Positions 44,500 through 53,783 of a stretch of 64,000 bases of DNA are shown one piece after another. Position 1 is the stretch's first letter, and every line of letters starts with the position of its first letter. Position numbers and translations under genes: made by a program. The stretch comes from an uncultured bacterium (GTDB lineage Bacteria; Actinomycetota; Coriobacteriia; Coriobacteriales; Coriobacteriaceae), in NCBI GenBank assembly GCA_905215525.1, contig CAJMQJ010000002.1, positions 62,001 through 126,000 of the forward strand, read 5' to 3'. The notes under the pieces were generated by a model. The model did not search any database and was not told where the DNA came from. It saw only the letters and a program-made list of their open reading frames with translations.

Positions 44500-44505
44500 T
44501 AAGAT
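44500..44505 (+). promoter_or_regulatory. lepA -10 element placing the transcript start near the ATG
   Basis: TAAGAT, in CGGGTAAGAT, ends only seven bases before the lepA ATG (44513). Usual spacing puts the first transcribed base at about 44511-44513. No ribosome site is seen in the 20 bases before the ATG. Confidence 0.5.
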
Positions 44506-44512
44506 AGTCCGC

Positions 44513-46324
44513 ATGAATACTTCAATTGACATTTCCCACATCCGCAACTTCTCAATCGTTGCGCACATCGACCATGGCAAGTCTACGATCAGCGACCGCA
44601 TCCTCGAGCTCACCCATACCGTCGACGAGCGCGACATGGAGTCGCAGCTGCTCGACACCATGGATATCGAGCGCGAGCGCGGCATCACGATCAAGTCCAA
44701 CGCCGTCCGCGTGTCCTATGACGCCGACGACGGCGAGACGTATCAGTTCAACCTCATCGATACGCCGGGCCATGTAGACTTTACCTACGAGGTCTCGCGT
44801 TCGCTGGCCGCTTGTGAGGGCGCGGTGCTCGTCGTCGACGCCACTCAGGGTGTCGAGGCACAGACCGTCTCCAACGCGACGCTCGCCATGAACGCCAATC
44901 TGGACATTGTGCCCGCCATCAACAAGATCGACCTGCCCTCGGCCCATCCCGACGAGGTTAAGACCGAGATCGAGGACGACCTGGCGATTCCCGCCGATGA
45001 TGCCGTGTGCGTCTCGGGCAAGACCGGCGAGGGCATTCACGATCTGCTGGAGTCCATCGTCTTTTTGATTTCGCCGCCTAAGGGCGATGCAAACGCTCCG
45101 CTCAAAGCGCTCATTTTGGATTCGTACTTTGACGAGTATCGCGGTGTGGTGGCTACGGTGCGCGTCTTCGATGGTTCCATCAAAAAGGGCGATACCCTGC
45201 TTATGATGCAGGCCAAGGGCGACTTTTTGGTCGACGGCGTGGGCGTCAAGCGTCCTGCCGAGACCCCGGTCGACGCGCTGACCGTCGGCGAGGTTGGCTA
45301 TGTGGTCACGGGTCTGAAGGACCCCGAGGCTGTGCGCGTGGGCGATACCCTTACGTGGGCTTCGAACCCCTGCCCCGAGCCTCTGCCGGGCTACCGCGAG
45401 GCCAAGCCCATGGTCTACACGGGCCTGTTCCCGATCGACAACAAGGACTACGAGAACCTGCGTGACGCCCTCGATAAGCTGCACGTCAACGACCCGTCGT
45501 TGGTGTGGGAGCCCGAGACCTCGGTGGCGCTCGGCTTTGGCTTCCGCGTGGGCTTCCTGGGCCTGCTGCACATGGAAGTCGTCAAGGAACGCCTGGAGCG
45601 CGAGTTCAACCTGGACCTCATTGCCACGAGTCCCTCGGTCGACTATCACGTCTATAAGACCGACGGCGAAATGATCGATGTCCGCAGTCCGCAGGACCTT
45701 CCCGAGGCCACACGCATCGATCGTATCGAGGAACCCTACCTCAAGGCAAAGATCATCTGCCCGCCTGAGTACACGGGTGCCGTCATGCAGCTCGCCATCG
45801 AGCACCGCGGCGTCACAACCGACATGATCCACCTGACGAGCAAATCGGTCGAGATGCGCTTCGATATGCCGCTCGCCGAGCTCATCTTGGACTTCTTCGA
45901 TCAGCTCAAGAGCCGCACCAAGGGTTACGCCTCGCTCGACTATGAGTTCAACGAATATCGCCCCTCTGAGCTCGTCAAGCTCGACATCCTGCTTTCGGGC
46001 GACGAGGTGGACGCGCTTTCGTTTATCGTCCATAAGGACAAGGCATATGGCCTGGCCCGTGGCCTGTGCGACAAGCTCAAGGAGATCATTCCGCGTCAGC
46101 TGTTCGAGGTGCCCATCCAGGGTGCTATCGGCAACAAGATCATCGCCCGTTCCACCGTCAAGGCGCGTCGCAAGGACGTTCTTGCTAAGTGCTACGGCGG
46201 CGATATCTCGCGTAAGCGCAAGCTGCTCGAGAAGCAGAAAGAGGGCAAGAAGCGTATGAAGGCCATCGGATCGGTCGAGGTCCCGCAGGAGGCCTTTATG
46301 GCGATCCTCAAGGTGGACGAGTAG
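44513..46324 (+). CDS. lepA: Elongation factor 4 (LepA)
   Basis: A 603-residue translational GTPase that acts on the ribosome during initiation or stalled elongation. G1 AHIDHGKST, G3 DTPGHVDF, G4 NKID and the LepA C-terminal domain (GNKIIARSTVKARRKDVLAKCYGGDISRKRKLLEKQKEGKKRMK, about 550-595) are complete. The ATG at 44513 has no Shine-Dalgarno and a -10 box just upstream. dus follows. Confidence 0.97.
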   Translation: MNTSIDISHIRNFSIVAHIDHGKSTISDRILELTHTVDERDMESQLLDTMDIERERGITIKSNAVRVSYDADDGETYQFNLIDTPGHVDFTYEVSRSLAACEGAVLVVDATQGVEAQTVSNATLAMNANLDIVPAINKIDLPSAHPDEVKTEIEDDLAIPADDAVCVSGKTGEGIHDLLESIVFLISPPKGDANAPLKALILDSYFDEYRGVVATVRVFDGSIKKGDTLLMMQAKGDFLVDGVGVKRPAETPVDALTVGEVGYVVTGLKDPEAVRVGDTLTWASNPCPEPLPGYREAKPMVYTGLFPIDNKDYENLRDALDKLHVNDPSLVWEPETSVALGFGFRVGFLGLLHMEVVKERLEREFNLDLIATSPSVDYHVYKTDGEMIDVRSPQDLPEATRIDRIEEPYLKAKIICPPEYTGAVMQLAIEHRGVTTDMIHLTSKSVEMRFDMPLAELILDFFDQLKSRTKGYASLDYEFNEYRPSELVKLDILLSGDEVDALSFIVHKDKAYGLARGLCDKLKEIIPRQLFEVPIQGAIGNKIIARSTVKARRKDVLAKCYGGDISRKRKLLEKQKEGKKRMKAIGSVEVPQEAFMAILKVDE

Positions 46325-46328
46325 GTCT

Positions 46329-47372
46329 ATGGCTCTTTCCGAATATAGTCTGCGGCTGCTGGGCGCCTATGCCGAGCAGCCGTTCCTTATGGCTCCCATG
46401 GCGGGCGTGACCGACCCTGCCTATCGCATCATGTGTCGCCGCCGCGGTGCCAACCTTGCCTACAGCGAGATGGTGAGCGTGGCAGGCCTTGCCTATGCCA
46501 GTAATAAGACGTGGCGCCTGGTGCTACCGGCCGACGAGGAGCAGCAGATTTGCGTGCAGCTCTTTGGCTCCAAGCCCGATCAGTTTGCGAGCGCCGTCGC
46601 CGCCGTCGAGGAGCGCGTTGGCGATCGCCTGTCGCTCATCGATATCAATATGGCATGTCCCGCCCGCAAGGTCGTTACCAAGGGCGAGGGCTCGGCGCTC
46701 ATGCGCACGCCCGACCTGGCCGAGAAGATCGTCGAGGCCACGGTGGGCGCGGCGCACGTGCCCGTGACCGTCAAGATTCGCAAGGGCTTTTATGCCGAGG
46801 ACCGCAATGCCGCGACATTTGCCCAGATGCTTGAGGGCGCAGGGGCTGCCGCAGTCGCCGTGCATGGTCGTTGCGCCACGCAGCTCTACACGGGCCAGGC
46901 CGATTGGTCTGTCGTCGATGAGGTTGCCGACGCTGTCGAGATTCCCGTGATCGGTTCGGGCGATGTGTTCTCGGCCGAGGACGCTGCCGAGCATCTGCAA
47001 GGCTCGGGTGCCAGAGCGGTGTTTATCGCGCGCGGCATCTACGGCAATCCGTGGGTGTTCGGCGATGCCCGAGCCCTTGCACTCGATGGCACGCCGGTTC
47101 CTTCTCGCTCCTCGGTTGAGCGCCTGGAGGCTCTGCGTGAGCACCTGACGTTGACGCACGAGCTTCTGCCGCTTATGTCGCGTGCCCGTACGTATGCAAG
47201 CTGGTACTTAAAGGGCATGCCCCATGCCGCCGCCTGGCGCGCTCAGGTGGTGCGCTGCTCCACGTACGAGGAGTTTATGGCGCTGGTCGATGATATCGAG
47301 CGCGACGTGGTGCTCTGTGAGGCCGCGCTTGCCGCTGGTGAGCCGGTGCCCGCTCATCCGCTGGAGGCTTAA
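46329..47372 (+). CDS. dusB: tRNA-dihydrouridine synthase (DusB-like)
   Basis: A 347-residue flavin enzyme reducing uridines in tRNA. APMAGVTDPAYRIMCRRRGA, the catalytic Cys in DINMACPARKVVTKGEGSAL, then VPVTVKIRKGF and the FMN-phosphate loop IPVIGSGDVFS are present. The DusB assignment rests on general similarity; the position it modifies is not read from sequence. It lies between lepA and hemW, an unusual insertion. Confidence 0.9.
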   Translation: MALSEYSLRLLGAYAEQPFLMAPMAGVTDPAYRIMCRRRGANLAYSEMVSVAGLAYASNKTWRLVLPADEEQQICVQLFGSKPDQFASAVAAVEERVGDRLSLIDINMACPARKVVTKGEGSALMRTPDLAEKIVEATVGAAHVPVTVKIRKGFYAEDRNAATFAQMLEGAGAAAVAVHGRCATQLYTGQADWSVVDEVADAVEIPVIGSGDVFSAEDAAEHLQGSGARAVFIARGIYGNPWVFGDARALALDGTPVPSRSSVERLEALREHLTLTHELLPLMSRARTYASWYLKGMPHAAAWRAQVVRCSTYEEFMALVDDIERDVVLCEAALAAGEPVPAHPLEA

Positions 47373-47374
47373 GG

Positions 47375-48607
47375 GTGGCCGTTACCGCGCTGTATGTGCA
47401 TGTGCCGTTTTGCGCCCAAAAGTGCAGGTACTGCGACTTTGACTCGCGCAGTTTTCCCCCGTTCGACCTGGGCGCTGCGCTCGATGCCTATTTTGAACAG
47501 CTGTATGCACGCCTCGATGCCTATGGCGACGCCGGGGCGCTTGCACAGATCCGCACCGTCTATGTTGGCGGCGGCACGCCGTCGCTGGCGGGGGAGCGTC
47601 TGGTAGAACTCGCCCGGCGTATCTCTGCGAGGTGTAAGCCCGTTGAGTTTACCTGCGAGGCTAATCCAGAGTCGTTGACTCCACGGCTCGCTGCGGCGCT
47701 TGCCAGCGTAGGCGTCACGCGCATTTCTTTGGGAGTTCAGACCCTCGACAACGCCGAGCTTGCCTCGATCGGCCGTATCCACGATGCGGGTCGCGCCCTT
47801 GCGGCCATCGCCACGGTCAAGGATGCCGGGCTCGATGTGTCGTGCGACCTTATGTGCGGCCTTCCCGGGCAGACCGCTGTAAGCTGGCAGCGTACGCTCG
47901 ATGGCGTGCTTGCGGCGGCCCCGCACCATGTGTCGGTCTATCCGCTCACGCTCGAGGAGGGCACGCCGCTTTACCGCATGGCGTGCCGTGACGAGTCGCT
48001 TGAGCCCGATGAGGATTTCCAAGCCGCATGCATGGACGTTGCGCGCGAGCGGCTGAGTTCGGCAGGCTACCATCCGTATGAGGTGGCAAGCTACGCGCTC
48101 GACTGCCATGAGTGTGCTCACAACATTGCCTATTGGACCGGACAAGGCTATCTGGGCTTGGGTCGTTCTGCCGCCGGTATGCTCGACGCCGGGGATTTCG
48201 ATCGCTTGGCCGGGCTGTTTCCCGCCGTGCCCGCTCGCGGCGATGCGTATCGCGTGCGCTTGGTGCAACGCGACGATGCCGCTACGACGTTTGATGCCGA
48301 GTATCTGTCGCAGCGCGAGGCGGCAGCCGAGGATTTGATGCTTGCCTGCCGCATGACGCGTGGCATTGGGCCCGACTTGTTGGTTCGCTCGGCAAGCGTG
48401 ATCGCTGCAGATGAGTTGGCGGCGGCCTGTGACCGTGCACTCGAGTTGGGCCTTGCCGCCTGGGTGCCCGATCATATTGAAGGACATGCGGGACGCGTCA
48501 CCTCAAAAGACGTTATCGCAGGTCGCGTCCGTGCTCGTTTAGCGCCCACCCACTTGGGCTGGCTCGATGGAAATGTGCTGTTCGAGCTGTTTTGGGGTCT
48601 AGCCTAG
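47375..48607 (+). CDS. hemW: Radical SAM heme chaperone HemW
   Basis: A 410-residue radical SAM protein. The cluster motif VPFCAQKCRYCDFDS has C-x3-C-x2-C, with VYVGGGTPSLAG and FTCEANPESLT following. The missing early residues of HemN fit HemW, which carries heme rather than oxidising coproporphyrinogen. GTG 47375 has GGAGG upstream. hemW-(hrcA)-dnaJ order is usual; hrcA is not present here. Confidence 0.9.
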   Translation: MAVTALYVHVPFCAQKCRYCDFDSRSFPPFDLGAALDAYFEQLYARLDAYGDAGALAQIRTVYVGGGTPSLAGERLVELARRISARCKPVEFTCEANPESLTPRLAAALASVGVTRISLGVQTLDNAELASIGRIHDAGRALAAIATVKDAGLDVSCDLMCGLPGQTAVSWQRTLDGVLAAAPHHVSVYPLTLEEGTPLYRMACRDESLEPDEDFQAACMDVARERLSSAGYHPYEVASYALDCHECAHNIAYWTGQGYLGLGRSAAGMLDAGDFDRLAGLFPAVPARGDAYRVRLVQRDDAATTFDAEYLSQREAAAEDLMLACRMTRGIGPDLLVRSASVIAADELAAACDRALELGLAAWVPDHIEGHAGRVTSKDVIAGRVRARLAPTHLGWLDGNVLFELFWGLA

Positions 48608-48617
48608 GCCGCTCGGG

Positions 48618-48623
48618 TAGAAT
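48618..48623 (+). promoter_or_regulatory. Possible dnaJ -10 element
   Basis: TAGAAT in CTCGGGTAGAAT just after hemW resembles the lepA box (CTCGGGTAAGAT). No CIRCE (TTAGCACTC-N9-GAGTGCTAA) is present. A start near 48630 would give a short leader with AGGAGG. Confidence 0.45.
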
Positions 48624-48665
48624 TACCGCAATATATACGCTGCTGTGAGCAGGAGGTTGCCGCGC

Positions 48666-49769
48666 ATGGCGACGATGAACGAAAAAGATTACTACGAGAT
48701 TTTGGGTGTCTCTAAGGACGCCACCTCGCGTGATATACAAAAAGCCTTCCAGCAAAAGGCCCGCAAGCTCCATCCGGACGTCAATAAAGAGCCGGATGCC
48801 GAGGAAAAGTTCAAAGAGGTTTCCGAGGCCTATGCCGTGCTTTCGGACGAGCAGAAGCGTGCGCGCTATGACGCCATGCGCTCGGGCAATCCCTTCGCCG
48901 GCGCTCCTGCGGCTTCTCCCTATGGCGGCGGCTACGCCGGTAGCGCGGGCTATGGCAATCCCTTTGAGGGCGGCTTTCCCTTTGGTGGCGCCTGGGGCCA
49001 GCCGCGTCGCGGGCAGGCTGCCTATAATCCCGAGAACGGCGCCAACGTGGTCGTCGATATTAAGCTCGACGCCAAGGAAGCCAAGGGTGGTGCCCGCAAG
49101 ACCGTCCGCTATACGCGCTTCGATACCTGTGGTCACTGCGGAGGCTCGGGTTCTGTCTCCTCCGAGCATGCACATACCTGTCCGAGCTGCGGCGGTCGCG
49201 GCCACATCGACGTCGACCTGTCCTTCCTGTTTGGTGCCGGCACGTTTCAGTCGGTCTGCCCCGAGTGCGGCGGTTCCGGTAAGGTCGTCGCCGACCCCTG
49301 CCCCGATTGCGGCGGCAGCGGGCGAACCCGTGTGACCTCCGAGCAGACGATTGAGTTTCCTGCCGGTACGCACGATGGCGACGAGGTCCGTATTAGCGGT
49401 ATGGGTCACGCCGGCACCAACGGTGCCTCGGGTGGCGATTTGGTCGGTCGCGCCCATGTTGAGGCCGAGCGCCTGGAAGGCAAGGCCCGTACCGGTTTTT
49501 ACCTGATGGGCATCGTGGCGCCGTTTTTGGTGCTGTCGGCCATCTCGGGCGTGTTCTCGGCCTTTGCCGTGATGTGCTTTATTCCGTTTGCCATGGGCCT
49601 GTTCATGGTGCTCTCGGACGGCGTACTGCATCGCAGCCTGCTGTGGTGGAAGCGCGGCGCGATGCAGTTTGCCAATGGTTTTGCCAACGGATTTATGTTT
49701 GCGCTCGTGTCGGTTTGGTTTGCGAGCTGCTCGCAGCGTGCCATGCTTTCGCCCTACGCAATGCAATAA
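48666..49769 (+). CDS. DnaJ variant with C-terminal membrane segments
   Basis: A 367-residue J-protein. The J domain (about 5-70; HPD at 36-38) and Gly/Phe-rich region are followed by a zinc domain with four repeats, CGHCGGSG, CPSCGGRG, CPECGGSG and CPDCGGSG, and the start of the substrate domain (PAGTHDGDEVRISGMGHAG). After about residue 270 the normal C-terminus is replaced by hydrophobic helices (about 278-316 and 331-354). It therefore looks like a membrane-tethered co-chaperone. ATG 48666 has AGGAGG upstream. A normal dnaJ follows. Confidence 0.88.
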   Translation: MATMNEKDYYEILGVSKDATSRDIQKAFQQKARKLHPDVNKEPDAEEKFKEVSEAYAVLSDEQKRARYDAMRSGNPFAGAPAASPYGGGYAGSAGYGNPFEGGFPFGGAWGQPRRGQAAYNPENGANVVVDIKLDAKEAKGGARKTVRYTRFDTCGHCGGSGSVSSEHAHTCPSCGGRGHIDVDLSFLFGAGTFQSVCPECGGSGKVVADPCPDCGGSGRTRVTSEQTIEFPAGTHDGDEVRISGMGHAGTNGASGGDLVGRAHVEAERLEGKARTGFYLMGIVAPFLVLSAISGVFSAFAVMCFIPFAMGLFMVLSDGVLHRSLLWWKRGAMQFANGFANGFMFALVSVWFASCSQRAMLSPYAMQ

Positions 49770-49850
49770 CATCAAACCCTCTGTTTGCGGCCGGCCCAGC
49801 TTGGGTATAGGACGCACTGTGACAATAATGAAAGTCGGAAGGATTCGGTC

Positions 49851-50999
49851 GTGTCGGAAAATAGGGATTACTACGAGGTACTTGGCGTCGACAAGGATGC
49901 CGACGCGCGGACGATTAAACGCGCGTTTCTAAAGAAGGCCCGTACCGTACACCCGGACGTTTCGGACGACCCCGAGGCTGAGGCCAAGTTCAAGGAGCTC
50001 AACGAGGCGTATTCCGTTCTTTCCGATGAGCAGAAGCGTGCTAACTACGACCGTTACGGCACTGCCGACGGCCCCGGTGGCTCCGGCTACGTCGATATCA
50101 ATGATATCTTTGGCGGCATGGGCATGGACGACCTCTTCTCCTCGTTCTTTGGCGGCGGTGCCAGCGGTGGCGCCCGAAATCGCCGTGAGCGTCGTCGCGG
50201 CCGCGATATGGCCATCTCCCTTTCGGTGACCCTTGAGGAGGCGGCGCTCGGTTGCAAAAAGACGATCAGCTATGACCGCCTTGCCCCCTGCGAGGATTGC
50301 AACGGCACCGGCAGGGCCGAGGGTGCACAGGAAAAGCAGTGCAGCCGCTGCCGCGGCACGGGCTATGTCACGACGGTCCAGCGTTCGTTCCTGGGCCAGG
50401 TTCAGTCCTCTTCGCCTTGCCCCGACTGCCACGGCGAGGGCACGGTTATCGACCATCCCTGCGAGACCTGTGACGGTCAGGGCCGCACGCCTTCGCACGA
50501 AAAGATCGACATCGATATTCCCGCCGGTGTTTCGACCGGTCGCCAGCTGCGCGTGAGTGGTTTTGGCGAGGCCGGCCTTCGCGGCGAGCCTTCGGGTGAC
50601 CTGATTGTCAACGTGCGCGTTGCCGACCATGAGCGCTTTAAGCGCAACGGTGACGACCTGTACTTGGTGAGCGATATCTCGATTGCGCAGGCTGCGCTCG
50701 GCTGCGAGATCGAGGTCGAGGGCATTATGCCCGACGAGGTCGTTAAGGTGACGGTTCCCGCCGGCGCCCAGTACGGCGACACCGTGAGCGTCAATAATTA
50801 CGGCATGCCGCGCATTGGCGGTGGCGGTTCGCGTGGCCGCCTGATCGTGCAACTGCGCGTGGTCGTTCCCACCAATCTTTCCAATAAGCAACGCGAGCTG
50901 CTCCGTGCTTTTGCCGATGAGATGGGCGATGACGTCGCTTCCGGTAAGAAGTCGGTGACCGACCGTATCAAGAGTGCCCTCGACGATATCCTCGATTAA
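49851..50999 (+). CDS. dnaJ: Chaperone protein DnaJ
   Basis: A 382-residue type A DnaJ, co-chaperone of DnaK. J domain with HPD in VHPDVSDD, G/F region with FGGMGMDDLFSSFFGGG, zinc repeats CEDCNGTG, CSRCRGTG, CPDCHGEG, CETCDGQG, and the full C-terminal beta domains ending DRIKSALDDIL. GTG 49851 has GGAAGGA eight bases upstream; earlier in-frame starts lack one. mtaB follows. Confidence 0.95.
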   Translation: MSENRDYYEVLGVDKDADARTIKRAFLKKARTVHPDVSDDPEAEAKFKELNEAYSVLSDEQKRANYDRYGTADGPGGSGYVDINDIFGGMGMDDLFSSFFGGGASGGARNRRERRRGRDMAISLSVTLEEAALGCKKTISYDRLAPCEDCNGTGRAEGAQEKQCSRCRGTGYVTTVQRSFLGQVQSSSPCPDCHGEGTVIDHPCETCDGQGRTPSHEKIDIDIPAGVSTGRQLRVSGFGEAGLRGEPSGDLIVNVRVADHERFKRNGDDLYLVSDISIAQAALGCEIEVEGIMPDEVVKVTVPAGAQYGDTVSVNNYGMPRIGGGGSRGRLIVQLRVVVPTNLSNKQRELLRAFADEMGDDVASGKKSVTDRIKSALDDILD

Positions 51000-51008
51000 G
51001 GAGCCCGC

Positions 51009-52301
51009 GTGCTCGCACCCCATATTTCCGTCGTCAACCTCGGCTGCCGTGTCAACCGGGTTGAGTCTGACCGTATCACTGCCGATCTTATGCGCCTGGG
51101 CTTTGCTATGGTGGAGCCCCAGGATGCCGATCTGATCGTCATTAACACCTGTGCCGTTACGGGCGAGGCCGAGGCCAAGACACGTAAGGCCGTCCGTCAT
51201 GCGCTGGCCCATCCAAACGAGCCTTATGTGCTCGCGACCGGTTGCGTGGTCAATTTGCATCCCGAGGAGCTGTTGGAGCTTTCGGATCGCGTGATCGCCG
51301 AGCCGTCCAAGATCGATGTCGCCGAACGTGTCTGCGAGGTGCTGGGCGTTGAGTCCGATAGCGTTCCCGCCTGCAGCGATGGCGAGGTGGTCGATGCGCT
51401 CGGTCGCTCTCGCCTGGGCGTGAAGATCCAGGACGGCTGCAACCATCGCTGCACCTATTGCATTGTGTGGAAGGCGCGCGGCCCCGAGCGCTCCGTGCCC
51501 GTCGAGTCCGTGCTTGAACAAGTTCGCGAGGCCCAGGAGGCCGGCGTGCCCGAGGTGGTGCTGACCGGTGTGAACCTGGGTGCCTACGATGGCAAGAGCG
51601 CGACCGACGAGCATGTCGAAATCGATGAGCTGCTCGAGGCCATCATGGAGCGCACGACTATTGCGCATGTGCGCATTTCCTCGGTCGAGCCCATGGATAT
51701 CTCTGAGCGCCTGCTTAAGGTTATGGCGCGCTATCCGCAGCGTATCGCCCCGTTTTTGCACCTGCCCGTGCAGTCCGGCTGTACGGCGACCCTGCATCGC
51801 ATGGGTCGTCCCTATAGTGCGGAGGCCTTTGAGGACACGGTGCGTATGATTCGCGCCAACTTGCCCCAGGCGTCTCTTTCGTGCGATGTCATCGTCGGTT
51901 TTCCTGGTGAGACGGACGAGGAGTTCGAGGAGTCGCTGGCGCTGTGCCGCCGTGTGGGTTTCTCGCGTATGCACGTGTTCCGCTACAGCAAGCGTCCCGG
52001 TACCCTTGCTGCCGACATGCCCGACCAGGTGCCGCCCGAGGTTATGGCCGAGCGCAGCCGTCGTATGCGAGACACGGCGCAGGAGCTCGCTATTGCCGAT
52101 GCTCGTCGTCGCGTGGGCACTGTCGAGCGTGCCGTGCTCGAGTATGGTGACAACCTGACGCTCGGTTCGTTCCATCATGCCCGTCTTGACGATACCTGTG
52201 GACTTACAGCCCCGTGCCTGCTCGATGTTGCTATCATCGGAGTCGATGATTCCGGCTTGGTCCATGCGCGCAGGGAGGTCCATGGAAGCCTCGAAGATTA
52301 G
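51009..52301 (+). CDS. mtaB: tRNA t6A37 methylthiotransferase MtaB
   Basis: A 430-residue radical SAM methylthiotransferase that converts t6A to ms2t6A. The N-terminal UPF0004 domain has LGCRVNRVESD and NTCAVTGEAEAKTR with cluster cysteines; the SAM motif is DGCNHRCTYCIVW; a TRAM-like C-terminus is short. Start GTG 51009 has AAGGAG upstream. It overlaps phoH by 20 bases. Confidence 0.92.
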   Translation: MLAPHISVVNLGCRVNRVESDRITADLMRLGFAMVEPQDADLIVINTCAVTGEAEAKTRKAVRHALAHPNEPYVLATGCVVNLHPEELLELSDRVIAEPSKIDVAERVCEVLGVESDSVPACSDGEVVDALGRSRLGVKIQDGCNHRCTYCIVWKARGPERSVPVESVLEQVREAQEAGVPEVVLTGVNLGAYDGKSATDEHVEIDELLEAIMERTTIAHVRISSVEPMDISERLLKVMARYPQRIAPFLHLPVQSGCTATLHRMGRPYSAEAFEDTVRMIRANLPQASLSCDVIVGFPGETDEEFEESLALCRRVGFSRMHVFRYSKRPGTLAADMPDQVPPEVMAERSRRMRDTAQELAIADARRRVGTVERAVLEYGDNLTLGSFHHARLDDTCGLTAPCLLDVAIIGVDDSGLVHARREVHGSLED

Positions 52302-53268
52302 ACTTACCGTTCCCGAGGGAGTTGATCCCTCGCGCGTTTTGGGCGCCGGCGACGGCGTCCTTCGTGCGCTCGAGAGTTTGGTTCGCGCTCACGTGGTCGC
52401 CCGTGGCGATAGCATCGCCGTGAGCGGTGACCCGGACGAGGTCGAGCTCGTGGCTCGCTTTTTCGAACATGCTTTTCGCGAGGCGGCGGCCGGTCGTACC
52501 CTGTCTGCCGACGATGTCTCTCGCTGCATGGCCGTCTTGCGCGACGGTGAGCACGAGGCTACGTCGCTTCGCGATGACGTGCTGCTTTCGTATCGCGGCC
52601 GCGTCATTCGCCCCAAGACGCTCGGGCAAAAGCGCTATGTGGATGCCATCCGCTCGCATACCATCACGTTTGGCCTGGGTCCAGCCGGTACCGGTAAGAC
52701 TTATCTGGCCATGGCGCTCGCCGTTGCCGCGCTCAAGCGCCACGAGGTGGGCCGTTTGATCTTGACGCGTCCGGTTGTCGAAGCAGGGGAGAACCTGGGC
52801 TTTTTGCCCGGCACCCTCGAGGAAAAGATCGATCCGTACATGCGTCCGCTCTACGACGCCCTTTTTGACATGATGGATCGCGAGCGCACCGATGAGCTTA
52901 TGGAGCGCGGCGTGATCGAGATCGCCCCGCTTGCCTATATGCGCGGTCGTACGCTGAGCGATGCCTTCGTGGTGCTCGACGAAGCGCAAAATACCACGCC
53001 CGAGCAGATGAAGATGTTCCTGACACGACTTGGATTCAACTCCAAGTTCGTGATTACCGGCGACCTCAGCCAGCGCGACCTGGTGGGTCGTCGTGGTGGC
53101 TTGGCGGATGTCGAGAAGATTTTGGGCCGTGTCGACGATGTGGCGTTTGCACACCTGGAGCGCGCCGATGTGGTGCGCCATGCCCTGGTGGGTCGTATCG
53201 TCGAGGCATACGATGCTTATGATGACGTGCGTGAGCAGCGCTTGCGCGACCGAAAGGAGTCCCGTTGA
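52282..53268 (+). CDS. phoH: PhoH-like ATPase (YbeZ type)
   Basis: A 328-residue PhoH-family P-loop ATPase, which in many bacteria partners YbeY in rRNA processing. Walker A GPAGTGKTYLAMAL and Walker B FVVLDEAQNTTPEQM are intact, and ITGDLSQRDL follows. ATG 52282 lies close behind GGGAGG inside the end of mtaB. ybeY overlaps its stop. Confidence 0.93.
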   Translation: MEASKIRLTVPEGVDPSRVLGAGDGVLRALESLVRAHVVARGDSIAVSGDPDEVELVARFFEHAFREAAAGRTLSADDVSRCMAVLRDGEHEATSLRDDVLLSYRGRVIRPKTLGQKRYVDAIRSHTITFGLGPAGTGKTYLAMALAVAALKRHEVGRLILTRPVVEAGENLGFLPGTLEEKIDPYMRPLYDALFDMMDRERTDELMERGVIEIAPLAYMRGRTLSDAFVVLDEAQNTTPEQMKMFLTRLGFNSKFVITGDLSQRDLVGRRGGLADVEKILGRVDDVAFAHLERADVVRHALVGRIVEAYDAYDDVREQRLRDRKESR

Positions 53269-53774
53269 GTGTATTGATCAGCAACGATGCCGAGCTCGAT
53301 ACGCTGCTCGACGCGCAGGAGGTGGAGCACATTTGCGAGGTTGTGCTTGCCGCCGAGGACGTTGAACGTGAAGTCGAGATTTCCCTTTCGTATGTCGACG
53401 AGGACGAGATGCACGAGCTCAACCACGAGTGGCGTGGCATCGACCGCACCACCGATGTGCTCTCGTTTGAATGCGACTCGGCCTTTGACGAGGATATTCC
53501 CGCCGACGAGACGCTCGAGCTCGGCGATATCATCTTGGCCCCGCAGGTCATTGCCCGTCAGGCCCCCGGCTTTGGCAATAGCCCTGCCGACGAGTGCCGC
53601 CTGATGCTCGTACACGGCATGCTGCACCTGCTGGGGTATGACCATATCGAGGACGACGAGGCCGAGGTCATGGAGGCCCGCGAGGACGCTATCCTGCGCG
53701 ATCTGGCGCTCGAGCGCGGCGAGGACCCCAAACTCGTTCACGTCGGCCCCATCACCAATCACGCCCACGACTAG
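53265..53774 (+). CDS. ybeY: Endoribonuclease YbeY
   Basis: A 169-residue zinc endoribonuclease for 16S rRNA 3' maturation and ribosome quality control. The family motif is exact: HGMLHLLGYDHIEDDEAEVM with three histidines. TDVLSFECD also matches. TTG 53265 overlaps the phoH stop (TTGA) and has AAAGGAG upstream. Confidence 0.95.
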   Translation: MSVLISNDAELDTLLDAQEVEHICEVVLAAEDVEREVEISLSYVDEDEMHELNHEWRGIDRTTDVLSFECDSAFDEDIPADETLELGDIILAPQVIARQAPGFGNSPADECRLMLVHGMLHLLGYDHIEDDEAEVMEAREDAILRDLALERGEDPKLVHVGPITNHAHD

Positions 53775-53783
53775 GAGCCGTTT

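Noticed and set aside
48666..49769. dnaJ pseudogene by frameshift
   Set aside because: The C-terminal hydrophobic part is a smooth open frame with coherent membrane helices and normal codon use, so a frameshift product is unlikely, though it remains a check to make.
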